Notes under the pieces: model-generated
Databases searched by the model: none
The model's input: the letters and a program-made list of their open reading frames with translations, nothing else
What the model was told of the DNA's origin: nothing
Program-made: the position numbers and the translations under genes
Source of the DNA: Hirsutella rhossiliensis
Lineage: Eukaryota > Ascomycota > Sordariomycetes > Hypocreales > Ophiocordycipitaceae
Assembly: GCF_020360975.1 (NCBI RefSeq)
Contig: NW_025408676.1
Coordinates: 2,914,001 to 2,978,000 of the forward strand
Reading direction: 5' to 3'
DNA: 64,000 bases
Shown here: positions 25,176 to 38,575 of the stretch, piece after piece
Layout: every line of letters begins with the position of its first letter
How positions within the stretch are numbered: position 1 is the first letter of the stretch

Positions 25176-26376
25176 TCAACATCCTGCCTTGGCCAGACGC
25201 ACTACACATTTCTCTCCCGAGAGCTTCCCGCTCCTCACCATCTCCATTCCCGTCACCACCTCCTCGAGCCCACCTTCAAGGATTCTCACGGGATGATGTC
25301 GCAGCTTGCCCTCGTCGACCAACTTCTGCGCCAGCGCCCACAGCTTCTCGCCGTAGGCACGGATTTCCTCACTCGGGGGTCGGCCGTACGGAGCAGGCCA
25401 GGTCGAGCCGTCGCCGAAGATGGATGGCCCAAGAACCCAGTCGGCCACGACATTGGCGCGCGTAGCAGCATGCTGCGAGAACGGGTCCAGGGCGACGTAC
25501 TTGCCACCAGCACGACCAATGGCGGCGTAGCAGAAGGCGGTGGACTCGACTGTCGTGATGCAGTCCAGCGCGTACCGCAGGTTGTTTTTCGTGAAGGCTT
25601 TCTGGTGCGAGGCGGAGCCGTCAACGAGAAGATGCGGACGAAGCGGAACACTGGACTTACTATCTTGGCGGCACAGTCCGGCTGGCGATAGTCAAAGGTC
25701 GCCTCGGCACCGTAGGCCCTGACTTGGTCTGCGTTTTTCGGCGAGCAAGCTGCAATGGGGATCATGTTGGCACTGAGATGGGTCAATACGTCCTTTCAAC
25801 AGTTGCAAACGGTTGCCCAACTCACAGGCTCAACAGCTGCATGGCAATTGTTGCAGTAGCTGTGCTGCCTCCGTACACAAGGATATATGCCGGCTTCGCA
25901 ACTGGAGCATCAGGCAGTGGCAGCCCCAGAAGCTTCAGGGCGAGTCCTGCAGTGCTGATGCCGGCACCGAACGTAGCGCCGCCTTCGGTGCTGACCGAGG
26001 GCGGCAACTTCAACCAGACCTTGCCAGCGGAGATGTTGTATGCACCGAACGATCCGCGAAGAGGCGTGTTGGCATCCATAGCGTGCTGAGCTCCGCAGAC
26101 CCTGTCGCCAACCTCGACCTCGGTGACCCCCTGCCCACGGGCAACGACTGTGCCGGCATAATCGGTGCCCAGCACACCACCGGCAGTCACAAAGGCCCCG
26201 CGCATTTTGGTGTCGCTAGGGTTCACGGCCACGGCCTCCGTTCGCACCAGGAACTGGTCTTTCTCGAGGGCAGGCAAGCGTACATGGTCTCGGACTCGCA
26301 CGCGGTCTCCGGCCTCGATAACCACCGCCGGATGAATCGCGGGCGGTGCAGAATCCCCGGTGCCGATGGAAGCCAT
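25176..26376 (-). CDS. Trans-acting enoyl reductase, LovC-like
   Basis: The model is complement(join(25176..25601,25661..25772,25826..26376)), 362 residues, almost the length of LovC. It is a medium-chain zinc-type alcohol dehydrogenase-fold enzyme without the structural zinc cysteines. Such partners reduce chosen alpha,beta-enoyl intermediates of a highly reducing PKS using NADPH. Visible features are [11 protein letters not shown] and [10 protein letters not shown] in the N-terminal catalytic domain and a nucleotide-binding [46 protein letters not shown] and the C-terminal GEKCVVRL match LovC as I remember it. The ATG at 26376 (MASIGTG) is preferred over upstream in-frame codons because it gives the family's length. 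It is divergently transcribed from the PKS, whose own ER region looks inactive. Confidence 0.93.
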
Positions 26377-27047
26377 TTCGTAGGCAGTGCTATAGTCTAA
26401 CAAAGGCGCACTTGGGGTGCACGACAATGGATTGTGGTCGAGTTCGGTATGCGCCATGGCAGCCCGCCAGCGTTCCTTGCATAGTATCAGGCCGGCCCGT
26501 GTCTGCTGCAAACCAGCAGCGCCCCTTTGGTCGTGGCGATAATGGCGCAGCACCGCACAGTCTCCGCGGAGATGTTGACGATTGGATCGGCCTGCATCTC
26601 GCGGGATTTCGGTGTTTGGGGCTTACAGAAGCTCGGTTCGGAGTTGTCGTCTTCCTTCGGAGTTCTCGAGGCAGCATTCGGCTCCTCCGCAGCCCGTGTC
26701 AACTGAGAAACACCGAGAGGCACCACGTGGGCTTAGCTCTGCAACAGCGTGTTGCAGGCTCTCCACGCAGATGCCGACTGTGGATCCGAAACCCCGGCTT
26801 GGCGGCCCTCGCACTCCGCCCCGGCCCCACAGGCCGGGCCGGGGGGGCCGCCCGTTCACCCGACTGTCCTGTGAGCCGTGGATGAACCAACGATGAGCCT
26901 GTCGAAGAATGGTGGTCTTACTAAAACATGGGGACAGACGCTCCTGTGTAGGGAAACTTGGCATCCCCGGCTCTGCAAATTCATCATTTCACATCTATCA
27001 CCACGGTCGCTATCATCTGTTCAACACCTCGACCTCCGGCATCCATC
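26377..27047. promoter_or_regulatory. Divergent promoter, trans-ER / PKS
   Basis: This 671-bp intergenic region lies between two genes that must act together, a layout that favours joint control. It holds a tight CGG-TTCGG pair at 26634-26641 and a further TTCGG at 26608. I see no clear TATA box. Confidence 0.5.
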
Positions 27048-30000
27048 ATGTCTACCCGGGCCAGGTCCAATGAGCCCATTGCCATCATCGGCGGCGGCTG
27101 CCGCTTTCCCGGCGGTGCGTCGAGTCCTTCTAAGCTCTGGGATCTCCTGAGAAACCCCAGAGACTTGGTCAAGAGAATCCCGAAAGACCGGTTTAATGTG
27201 GACGCCTTCTACCATCCCGATGCGTCCTTTCACGGTCGAACCAATGCGCGATACGGCTACTTCCTTGACGAAGACCCATACGCTTTCGACGCTGGCTTCT
27301 TCAACATCCCGCCCACGGAAGCTGAAACAGTGGATCCTCAACAGCGTCTTCTGCTGGAAACTGTATACGACAGCATTACAGCCGCTGGTCTGAAGCTCGA
27401 GGACCTTCGGGGGTCTCCCACTGCCGTCTACGTTGGACTGATGCAACGTGACTTCCTCGATAGCCAGAACTACGATCTTGATGCTCTCAACACCTATGCC
27501 GCGACCGGGACGGCGGCATCCATCCTGTCCAACAGAGTCTCCTACGTCTTTGACTGGCATGGCCCGAGCATGACCATCGATACCGCATGCAGCTCCTCCC
27601 TCGTTGCTGTTCACCATGCCGTCGAGCAACTGAGGACAGGCTTGAGCAAGGTCGCCGTTGCCGCCGGCTCGAACCTGATGCTGGGTCCAGTTCCTTTCAT
27701 TTCTGCCAGCAAGCTGAACATGTTCTCACCGACTGGCCGTTCTCGAATGTGGGATGCTGGGGCCGATGGATACGCCAGGGGCGAAGGCGTCGCCGCTATT
27801 GTGATGAAGACGCTCACTCAGGCCATTGCAGATGGCGACGTTATTGAGTGTATCATTCGCGAAAGCGGTGTCAACCAGGACGGCAAGACGGCAGGCATCA
27901 CAATGCCCAACGCCTCAGCCCAGGAAGCTCTCATTCGCCAGGTGTATGAGCGAGCAGGTCTCGACATAAACAGGCGCGAGGACCGCTGCCAATACTTCGA
28001 AGCCCACGGGACCGGAACGCCGGCAGGGGATCCGCAAGAAGCCAAGGCAATCTCCTCCGCTTTCTTCGGGCAGAGACCGCGTGCCGAAGACGAAGAGCCC
28101 CTGTACGTTGGGAGTATCAAGACTGTCATCGGCCACACCGAGGGTACCGCCGGCATCGCTGGCGTGATCAAAGCCTCTCACATCATTCAGCACGGTCTCC
28201 TGGTGCCAAACATGCTGCTTGACGAGCTGAGTCCAAGGGTAGCCCCTTTCTGTTCAGATCTCCGCATCGTCACCAAGCAGCAGCAATGGCCGGCGCTCAA
28301 ATGCAACCAACCGCGGCGCGTGAGCGTCAACTCGTTTGGATTCGGTGGAACAAATGCCCACGTAATCTTGGAGTCATACTCTCCCTGCTCCACGTATCAG
28401 GGGAAAACACCAGGCGAGCTATCGACACCTTGCCTCGCGCCAATCACGCTCTCTGCCAACTCCGAAGCCTCTCTCAGAGCCTCCATGGAAAGCCTTGGAC
28501 AGTGTCTCAAGAACCATCCCGACATACAGCTGCGAGACCTTGCTTGGACACTGCTGAAAAAGCGGTCGAATCTCCAAGTCCGCCATACCATTCAGGCCAA
28601 GACCGTGCAAGGTGTCTGCGAGGCTATCGAGCGTGATGCCCCCTTGATGCAGGGAAATCAGACCATCGCAACCAGCTCGGACGTCAAGATGACACCCCAA
28701 GTACTCGGGGTGTTTACCGGCCAGGGGGCACAGTGGCCCGCCATGGGGAAGGCTCTCATCATGCAAATACCATACGCCCGCGCCGTCGTCTCGGAGCTCG
28801 ATCAGTCTTTGCAGCTTTTGCCAGCAGACTACCGACCGACATGGAAGCTAATCGACCAGCTCTTCCTCGAAGGCGACGCCTCAAATGTCCACGATGCTAC
28901 ATACTCCCAACCTCTCTGCTGCGCAGTCCAGATCGTCCTTACGAAGCTCATCCAAGCTTCCGGAGTCAGATTCAAGGTAGTTGTTGGTCACAGCTCCGGA
29001 GAGATAGCGTGCGCCTTTGCTGCGGGCTACATCTCAGCATCCCAAGCAATCCGGATCGCATACCTTCGCGGACTTACTTCGAAGCATGCCGGCACCCCGA
29101 ACGGTGCCGAGGGCGCCATGTTAGCCGCGGGCACGTCTTTCGACGATGCGAGTGAGTTGTGCGGTCTTGAGGCCTTTGAGGGCAGAATCACTGTTGCGGC
29201 GAGTAACGCACCAGAGAGTGTAACCCTTTCCGGAGACAAGGATGCCATCCTTGAGGCCCAGGTGACCCTGAACGACGAGGGGAAATTCAACAGGATACTC
29301 AAGGTCAACAAGGCTTACCACTCTCACCATATGCGTCCTTGCGCCGAGCCTTATGTTACCGCCCTGAAGGCTTGCGGGTGCGATGTTTTCGCCATGGACG
29401 CCGCACCGACGTCCATCTGGATCTCGTCAGTCTCCGAAGGCAAGGTGATGAAGCCCGAGGATCTCAAGGCCGAGTACTGGGCGGATAATCTTCTTTCCCC
29501 TGTTCTCTTCTCGTTTGCCGTCGAACAGGCATTGGTGAAGCACACGCCCCTTGATATTGGTGTCGAGGTTGGAGCTCACCCTGCCCTGAAGAACCCAAGC
29601 ATCCAGACCATCGAAAACTGTGCTGGCGCCCCCATTCCATATGTGGGCTGTATGGAGAGAGACAAGGACGACACCGAAGCCTTCTCTTCGTGCCTCGGCT
29701 ATCTGTGGTCGAGATTTGGCTCTGCTGCTATTGACGTCGACAGCTTGTACAGCACTCTGTCTTTGGATGCCAGAGACTTGTCCAAAGAGCTTCCATCTTA
29801 TTCTTGGGACCATTCCCGCACGTACAGAAAAGAGTCTCGTACTCTACGGTCCTGGCTCGCCGCCGAGAGGCCTCATCCCTTGCTTGGCAAGCAACTCGCC
29901 CACAGCAGTCCTTCGTCAGTGCAATGGCAGAACTTCATCCGGCAGCGGGATATCGAGTGGCTGGACGGCCACTCCCTTCAGGGGCAGACTGTATTCCCCG

Positions 30001-33000
30001 GTGCAGGCTACGTAGTCATGGCTATGGAGGCTGCTATGAAGCTCGCTGGTGACCGGGAAGTTCAGCTCTTGGAAGTTTTGAACCTCAGTATCGACAAGGC
30101 TGTGACCTTTGAAGACGAAAACAGTCTGGTTGAGGTAAACCTCACTCTTTCTATCGACGCATCGCAGACCACGGATGACTACGCCGTATACGGGTTTACC
30201 ATCAATTCTTGTCTCGCCAGAGAGACTGGTCTCAGCATATCAGCCGCGGGTCTGGTTGCAGTCACCTATGGACCAGGATCGCTCGAGACTCTGCCAGCTC
30301 CTCAATTAGAGCCACCTCACCTGAACAAGGTTAGCATTGACAGGTTCTACAACATGCTCGACGAGATTGGGTACGGCTACCGAAAGCAGTTCCGAGGAGT
30401 GAGCAGCCTCAGACGGGGAGACAGCAAGGCATGCGGCACCATCAACTACCATCGCCTCGAGGACAACCACCGCAACATGGTCCTGCATCCTGCTACTCTG
30501 GATGTGGCCTTCCAGAGTTTCATTGGAGCTTATACCGCGCCCGGTGATAGACGTCTGCGGTCTCTTCTGGTGCCTACTGGAATCAGCCGCATCGCTCTGA
30601 ACCCCTGGGTCTCTGACAAGCTCCACGCTCTTTCTAGCCAAGTCAACTTCATTTCAACCTGCGCGGCAAGTGCGAGAAACTCCGTTGAAGGCGACATTGA
30701 AGTCTTCGATGCCGAGACCGACGCCACCATGCTCCACATAGAGGGCCTCAGCTTCAAGCCATTCTCTCCGCCCTCGGCTACCGATGACCATGAAATGTTC
30801 TCTAAATGGGACTGGGGCCAGCTCTACCCCGAGGCCTTGCTCGACGACCGCAGATACCACGCCACTGAGCAGGACATGGAGGATGTCAAGGTCATTGAGC
30901 GAATCACATACTGGTACATCAAATCCTTTTTGGACGGCGTCACCGATGAAGACCGCCAGAACGCATCCTTCACCTTCACCAAACAGATTCAGTGGTGCGA
31001 GCACACGCTCGCCGAGGCCAAGGCTGGCCGCAACGTATGGTACGAAGCAGAGTGGGACAAGGACACGAGGGCTGGCATTGAAGAAATGATCCGACAGTAC
31101 GTCTCCCGGCCTGGAACGACGCCGCTTGAGCTAAGTGTTGATCTAGGAATGCATCTCATCCGTTCGTACGTCTTATCCAGAGAGTCGGCGAAGGTGCCGT
31201 GGAGACGCTTCGCGAGAACAAGAACGCTTTTGACCTCATGGACCATGATGGACTGCTCACCGAGTTCTATGGCGGCACCGTGAGCTACGGGCATTCGTAC
31301 AACTATTACCAAACAATGCTCGAGCAGATCAACCATCGTTATCAAAACCTGGACGTGCTCGAAATCGGTAAGCCGACAGGACTCTGCCAAATGACCGCAG
31401 AGAGCACAGCAACTAATCATAAATCAAAGGCGCCGGAACTGGAGGTGCCAGCAGATACTTCTTGAACGACGATAAGCTGTCCTTCAACAGTTACACCTTC
31501 ACCGACATCTCGAGCGCCTTTTTCGAGCAGGCTGCCAGCGAATTTGAGAGACACGTAGAAAAGATGGATTTCCGTCCGCTCGACGTTCGCCGCGATCCCA
31601 CCGAGCAGGAGTTCAAGCCTCACTCGTACGACCTGATCATTGCCTCGAACGTGCTCCACGCTACCCCACGGCTCGAGGAGACTTTGAAGAATGTCCGAAC
31701 TCTGCTGAAGCCCGGCGGTCGCTTGATCGTCATCGAAGTTGTACACCGCGAGCACACTCGCATCGGATTCATCTTTGGCTTGTTCGCTGATTGGTGGGCT
31801 GGCCATGATGAGGGCCGTACACTCGAGCCCTTTATATCTTACGATCAGTGGGATGTGCTGCTAAAGAAGACCGGATTCTCCGGTATTGACGGCCGTACTC
31901 TCGACCCCAACAGCAGGATTTTCCCAAACGGCGTATTCCATACTCATGCTGTCGACAATCTTGTGTCAAGACTTGATTCGCCATTGACTGCCCCCGTCAA
32001 AGAGCCATATGCGCCACTCGTCGTCATTGGGGGCTCTTCGCCCAAGACGGCCGAGCTCGTTGACAAGCTGTCCGGCGTCCTACCAGCGCGCAAGTTGGAT
32101 AGCATCTCTTGCATCAAGGAAATCATCGACTTCGACTATCAACCGGGATCCACATTCATTGTGCTTTCCGAAATGGATAAGCATACCTTCGCTGAACTGG
32201 ACGATGAGCAGCTCGATGCCTTGCAAACCCTCCTCAACGCCGCAAGCAACATTTTATGGGTGACCGAGGACGCCTGGGTCGAGAACCCTCAGCAAGCCAT
32301 GACAATTGGATTTCTTCGCACTCTCCGCATGGAGTACCCGGACGTAAATATCCAGGTGGTGAATGTCGACAAGGCCGAGAATGTAAAGCCCGAGTTCCTG
32401 ATCGAGACCGCTTTGCGCCTGGAAGACGGCGCAAACTGGCAGGATGGCGGCATTCTGTGGACGCAAGAGCCAGAACTGTTCTTGTCGGGCGACAAGGTCA
32501 TTGTGCCACGTCTAAGGCCCGATGTTCCCAAGAACAACAGGCTGAATGCTGTCCGCCGCCCAATCCTGATCGACGCGGACCCTAGACGAGAGACGTTGAG
32601 CGTTGAGTATGATGGAGACGAGCTCTTTTTCAAGGTGCTCGAAGAACGCTTCATTCCCTCGGCCGTCGATGAGTCTCTTGTCAAGGTCCGCGTGCAGTTC
32701 TCTCTCGCAAAGGCTCTCAGAATTGGTCAGCTGGGCTATTTCAATCTGCTTCAGGGCAGGATTGCTGGGTCCGAAGACACCGTGGTAGCTCTCTCAGGGG
32801 TCAATGCTTCCTCAGTCCGAGTCCCTTCCAGCCGGCTCGTCACCGTAAGCAACAGGGAGGAGGCGTCTTTGCTCCCAGCCATCTCGGCGGACCTTTTCGC
32901 TCAGACTCTGGTGTCCGACCTCGCTCCAGGCTCATCCCTGCTGGTCTTTGACCCTCCCAGTTTCTATGCCGAGGCGTTGATCCGCCGAGCAGCGGCTTCC

Positions 33001-36000
33001 AGCGTTACCCTCACCTTTGCGTCGAACAAGCCATCTCCAAAGGCGAGGGGTATCCACTGGGTTCAACTGCATGAGAAAGAGACACAGCGGGGCCTTTGCC
33101 AGAAGTTGCCGCGAAATCCTTCAGTCTTCTACGATCTGACTGGGGATCGAAATCCAGCAAGCCTGAGCAACCGGCTCGCTAGATGTCTCCCAGGCAGCTG
33201 CTCTATCCGCCGTGTCGACAATTTGTTCCAGAACGTGGCCGCACCATTCGCTCCGGAAACGTCTCGAAAGGCATCTGCTCTTCTCGCCGACGCCATCGGT
33301 GCAACCGACAAGCTCACTACCACGGCCCACGATGCACCTGTCCTCCAGGGCCAGAAGATGGCGTCTTCGAAGGGGGCTGTCGGGATCAATACTATCATCG
33401 ACTGGAGGTCAGACCAGATCATTCCCAGCCGCGTTCGTTCCATCGAGACAGATCAGACGTTTGTCGACACCAAGACATACTTGTTGGTCGGTCTTGCTGG
33501 TGATCTGGGTCGCTCTATTGCCCGCTTCATGGTTGAGCACGGCGCACGCCACGTCGTTCTAACCAGCCGCTCTCCCAAGATTGACCAGCGGTGGATCGAC
33601 GAGATGTCCCAGATAGGAGGGAACGTCATGGTGCTTGCAATGGATGTTTCCAACGAGGCCTCGGTCGACGCAGGCCTCGCTCAAGTCAGGGCCTCCATGC
33701 CATCCATCGGCGGTGTTGCCTTTGGACCACTTGTTCTCCAGGACGTCATGTTCAAGAACATGGACCTCTCGATGCTGGAAATGGTGCTCGCGCCCAAGGT
33801 CACGGGCGCTCGCCTGCTGAACGAACGTCTCTCGGACCCTGCCAACCCGCTCGACTTCTTCGTCATGTTCTCATCCTTCGTCATGGTGTCCGGAAACCCT
33901 GGACAGGCAGCGTACAGCGCCGCAAACGCGTACACGCATGCCATCGCCCAGCAAAGACGTGCTCATGGCATGGCCGGGTCGACCATAGACATCGGTGCCG
34001 TGTTTGGTGTTGGCTTCATTGCCAGAGCTGGTCGCGAGCACGAGTACGATGTCGTCAAGTTCATCTTTGACGAGGTCAACGAGTGGGAACTCCATGCGCT
34101 CTTTGCTGAAGCAGTCGTTGCCGGTCGAAACAGGGCCATCAAGGACGTCGAGGTCATCACCGGCATGCCGTACATGGACCCCGTCAACCGTGACCGCATC
34201 CCCTACTTTGATGATCCACGGTTTGCTTACTTCAAGCTGTCTGATCGCAAGGCCCGTGGGGATGACGCCGCCGGCGCTGCTGGATCCATCAAGGACCGGC
34301 TTTTACAGGCAGATGGCATTCAGGAGGTCCGCGAAATCATCATCGACGGCCTTTCCAGCAGAATTTGCGGAGCTCTGCAACTCGCTTCCGCCGATGAGCT
34401 CAATCTGATAACTCCTCTGATCGACCTGGGAGTGGATTCCCTCAGTGCGGTCACGATCGGCTCATGGTTCTCCAAGAATCTCAGCATCGACATTCCCCTT
34501 CTGAAGATCCTTGGCGGCGCCTCTGTCAATGACCTGGCTGACGAGGCCGTCTCCCGGTTGACCCCTGAAGCCATTCCCTTGGCGCACTCCGGAGCAGCAC
34601 ATCCTTCCGGCGAAGCGCAGCCTGCGTCTGCCTTGCCCGCCGAATCAACCGCCGACGCCACTTCGTCCGTTGATTACGACGACGTTCCAACGCCAGCGTC
34701 TTCACTGGAGGAGGAGTTCTCCGAGCGCAAGGCACCACTCTCCATCGCGCAAGAGTACGCTTGGAAGCAGCAACAGCTTCCGCTGGATCCAAAGACCTTC
34801 AACAGCACGATCGGCATGTATATGCAGGGTCCTCTCAATCTCAACCGCCTCGCCTGGGCTTTCAATCAGGCATTGCTGCGCAACGACGCGTTCCGCACGT
34901 CGTTCATCCCGGACCGGGACGACTCGGGAAACCCTATCCAGTTCGTCATGAAAACGCCGCATGCCAAGTTTGAAGCCGTCCATGTTGCAGACAAGGCCGC
35001 CGCGGATCAGGGGTTCAAGGATCTGGAGGGCTACCAGTATGATTTGGCCAAGGGAGACACCCTCAAGATCGTGAACTTCCACTGGTCGCCTACTGATCAC
35101 CTTTTGGTCATCGCTTACCATCGCCTTGTCGGTGATGGCTGGACAACTGAACATCTCTTCGTCGAGGCCGGCCAGCTGTATAGCGGCGCTCAGCTCCAGC
35201 CTGCGCCGAGCTATGCCGACTTTGCCATTCGTCAGCGCAAGCACCTCGAGGCTGGCGAGTTCGACAAGGACCTCGACTACTGGAGCGACCTGTTCAGGAG
35301 CTTCCCGGCAAGACTTCCCGTACTTGTCGTCCCCGGTGCCAAGGCGAACGTCGTTCCGACATGGTGGACTGAGCACGGAGTCACGGCACGGCTCAACCGT
35401 ATGGTCGCCATCCGCATCAAGGATCGCAGTCGCAAGCACAAGGTGACGCCAATGCACTACTATCTGGCCGCCTTCCACGTGCTGCTGGCGCGTCTCACCT
35501 CGAGCACCAACATCGTCATCGGCGTCGCCGACACCAACCGGCCCACGCTCGTCGACCAGGCCACCATGGGCTACTTCTCCAGCCTCTTGCCCGTGCGTCT
35601 CGACTACGCCTCGGACAAGATCTTCAACGAGGTTCTCCTGGCCGCCAAGGAACAGTTGCGCCTGGCGCTCCTCCACAGCGCGGTGCCTTACGGTGCTATC
35701 CTCGACCGGCTCGGCCTGGCCAACCCGACTGCCGACAAGGCACCGCTTTTCCAGGCAGTTTTCGACTACAAGCAGGGCCAGGCGGAGAGCGGAAACATTG
35801 GGGAGGCCAAGATTGTGGATTCGCGCACGCCCCGCGCCGGGTCGCCTTATGATATCACATTGGAGATGAGCAATGACCCAACCAAGGATCCCTTGATCAC
35901 GATCAAGTTACAGTCGGAGCGGTATCAGTCGGAAGATGCGGACGTGGTCATGAACGCCTACCTTTCGATCTTGAGCATCTTTTCGAGAAACCCAGCGCTA

Positions 36001-36048
36001 AGAGTTGAGGATGGAAGACTGGACCAGGGCGCGAAGGCGCGGGCTTGA
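27048..36048 (+). CDS. LovB-like highly reducing polyketide synthase (KS-AT-DH-MeT-psiER-KR-ACP-C)
   Basis: The model is join(27048..31096,31147..31367,31430..36048), 2,962 residues. Domains in order are: KS ~8-430 (Cys181 in DTACSSS, His320 in HGTGTPAGDP, His363 in GHTEGTAG); AT ~552-870 (GQGAQW, Ser649 in GHSSGE); DH ~943-1240 (His975 in DGHSLQGQTVFPG, Asp1152 in HPATLD). Next come C-MeT ~1290-1600 (LEIGAGTGG at ~1421, interrupted by intron 2), a non-functional-looking ER linker ~1700-2080, and KR from ~2105 (GLAGDLG, Tyr ~2252 in AAYSAAN). ACP (Ser ~2427 in GVDSLSA) and a C-terminal condensation-like domain ~2526-2940 close the chain. Intron 1 restores IRQNASHPFVRLIQRVGE. Architecture, length and local sequence resemble LovB/MlcA nonaketide synthases. 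In the C domain the HHxxxDG motif reads HRLVGDG. It should work with the adjacent trans-ER and LovG-like hydrolase. Confidence 0.95.
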
Positions 36049-36802
36049 AGTCTGGATGTCGGCCAAAACACAGTGACAAAGTAAATAAAATATCCCGACT
36101 TAGAACTGCGTCTCTGGCCGTTGAAAACTGCCTACAGTCGCTTTACTGCGGAGCCGGCGACGTGAGGCATTCTAGGTTACAACAGGCTTCGAGCGTAATC
36201 TGGGCTCCGTTGCATCACTATTGTGCTCAATAAGAGCAACTTGGGCTCCTCAGCCACCATTTATTAGAGCCTTGGAGGCGAGTAGGGCGAGCCTACAATC
36301 TCACTTCTCGTAGACGTTGCCATTTTCGGACCTGTCTCTTATTCTGTTGGGAGGGACTGGTCATCTCCAGAAGTTCTGTGATCATGTCGACCTTTGTCAT
36401 CTATGTCCATATAACACCTAGCCTTTCACTCCTTTCTAGAGCTAGAAGGAATCATCAATAGACAATTCACTCTTTCCCAGTCTGTGTGTGCGGACAACAT
36501 TGTTTAAGAACGGCTTCCTTTACTATCATAGAATAGATGCCTATCAATGTAGACTCCGGTTCACATCGGACTCCAGATTCAATGGAGAGTCTTGGCGACT
36601 CGGCTTATTCCTTTAGCCGGGGGTATGTGCATCGTAAGCGTGAAGAGATTATCCAGGAGTCGCCGCGGATGTTGAGGGCATTTCCACGTCTTGCACGGTT
36701 GTCGCTTCAACTAGACTCAAAACAAAACACTTTGCCATCACATTCGCCTGCAAGTCCCATTCAGCATGACGGGTTTCCACTAGCAGCTGCGCATTTGGCG
36801 AA
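36049..36802. other. Spacer between PKS and P450-2 (convergent)
   Basis: This 754-bp stretch lies between two convergent gene ends. An 89-codon frame at 36537-36806 starts with ATG but shows no family resemblance and overlaps the P450 stop, so it is not called. Confidence 0.5.
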
Positions 36803-38575
36803 CTAGACTCGCCTCCGTACCCGCAGCTTCGCCTTCGGGTTCGTGACATATTCGATGAACCAAGGAAACGCGTCCACCCCCGTGTCCGCCCTCTCGAACT
36901 CGTAGTTTTGTAGCAGGTGAAACAGCATGACCTTCATGTTACTTGCTGCGAAGAACCGCCCGGGACATGCGTGCGTTCCAAGACCGAATCCCATACCTTC
37001 CGTCGTGGTCGTCACCAGCTGAGCCGAGTGCTCCTTTCCGGGCTGGTCACGTAGCCTGAGGAATCGATCGGGTTGCCACTCTTCGGGGTTGGGGAAGTAC
37101 TTGGGATCCCACATGCGTGACATGTTGCTGGCAACGAGAGCACCCTTGGGGATAAGCGTGCCGTCGGGGGCGGTTACATCCTCTGTCGCATAGCGGTGCG
37201 TGAGAACTATCGGAAGTGTCAGCTTCGGCTCTGCAAGGCCCATCTTCGAGGGGAGTGAGGCGGAAGATGAGGAATCGACTTACGGACGCCCAAGGGCTTG
37301 ATGCGCTGCGTCTCCCTTATGAGACTGTCGGCCAGCTTCATCTTGTAGAGCGACGTCTTCTCCCAGCCGCCCTCGAGTGCTCGTTGCGCTTCCCGGAGCA
37401 GCCGTTCCTTCCACTCGGGATGGCGGCACAGCTGGAGGAGAACGTTTGAGAACAGATCCGACGTCGTATGCACCGAGGCCATGCTGAAGGCCAGCTGAAC
37501 ATGGGCCGCGTGATAGTCCTTGCCCTTGGCGGTCTGGTACGCCCATGTGATGGCGTCTTGCGGCATCTCCCGGAGCCCCTTTTCGGCTTCGCGGGCCTCC
37601 TTGACGCGCTTCTCGATGATCGGCTGGATGAGTTCCTCGGCTCGCTTGACCTGTTTGCGGATCAGGCGGCATTTTGGCAAGAACCAGTGCACATATGCGC
37701 GCGCCCATTCCGGCCAGGCGCGGATCTCTCTCACGGCCAAGAAGAGCTCGTTGGTATACTCCTTGGTGTTCTTTTGCCATGACCTGTCCTTCGCGAGTTC
37801 GGCGCCGAGGAAAATGCGCGTCGAAATCTGCGACATGATGTCGCGGAGACTGGACATCAACTCGATCTCGCGCCATTCTACCAAACACGTTTAAACTGCG
37901 ATCTTAGCAAATGGGTGAGGGCATTGTATACCGGTGCTTGTTCCCCAGATCTCATCAAATGCTGCCTGAGTTTCATCTGCCAAGTCCTGGGTGAATTTAC
38001 CTGCAGGGAGGATCAGCACGAGGGCCTTGGAAGCCTGTGGGTTGAAGGAGGATGAGAGCAAAAGTACCTAAATTCGTGCTCAAATTGTTGCGGATCATCA
38101 TAATGAGAACGTCTGGTGCACGCAAGCCTTCGAAGCCGGGCAATGAGGAGCCCATGGTTTTCTCGACCACCTCCTTGGCGGTGAAGCGAGGATCATTCTT
38201 GACCGCATCAGCCGTGGCAGGGGGGAGGACCAATCTGCTCCCGAAGGCGCCAATGATCCGAAAGGGGCCGTCGTACTGGTATAGCCAGCGTCTTTGTTAC
38301 CACTTACTCGATTGCGCGACGAACCCAAGATATACCTTTTCATATCCTTCCTGAAGGATTGCATTCATATTGCTGGCACATCGTTTCACAGCATTCGTGC
38401 TGAGCCACTCGCCTTTCTCTTTGTTGATGATGGGGAACTTTGCAAGCTTCCATTTGAGTCTGAGGGCGGGAAGAATGGCATTGGCAAGGTAAGATACAAG
38501 CGTAGCAGATACAGCTGCCGCAAAGAGGAATCCAAGCCTGTCAGCCGATTCGCCGATAAGCATGCCGGCAAACAT
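36803..38575 (-). CDS. Cytochrome P450, LovA/ent-kaurene oxidase type (P450-2)
   Basis: The model is complement(join(36803..37206,37284..37877,37932..38000,38068..38275,38336..38575)), five exons and 504 residues. A membrane anchor (LGFLFAAAVSATLVSYLANAI) leads into a catalytic domain. This has the I-helix region SMASVHTTSDLF, ExxR in IRETQR, the RYATEDVTAPDGTLIPKG block, a PERF-like QPDRFL and the heme loop FGLGTHACPGRFF with the ligand near Cys451. This ACPGRFFA form typifies the P450s of gibberellin (ent-kaurene oxidase) and lovastatin (LovA) pathways. LovA oxidises the decalin of dihydromonacolin L twice, so this enzyme is a good candidate for decalin oxidation here. It is a paralogue of the P450 at 41303-43170, with introns at the same places. 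Confidence 0.92.

Noticed and set aside
26958..27047. Upstream extension of the PKS frame
   Set aside because: It begins at a non-ATG codon; the ATG at 27048 gives a normal KS N-terminus.
31166..31180. 15-base GT..AG stretch as a PKS intron
   Set aside because: Too short to splice. The intron at 31097-31146 restores the family sequence IRQNASHPFVRLIQRVGE.
34702..35676. 324-codon minus-strand frame inside the PKS
   Set aside because: Shadow of the condensation-like domain.
36537..36806. 89-codon plus-strand frame after the PKS
   Set aside because: No family resemblance, and it overlaps the end of P450-2; kept as spacer.
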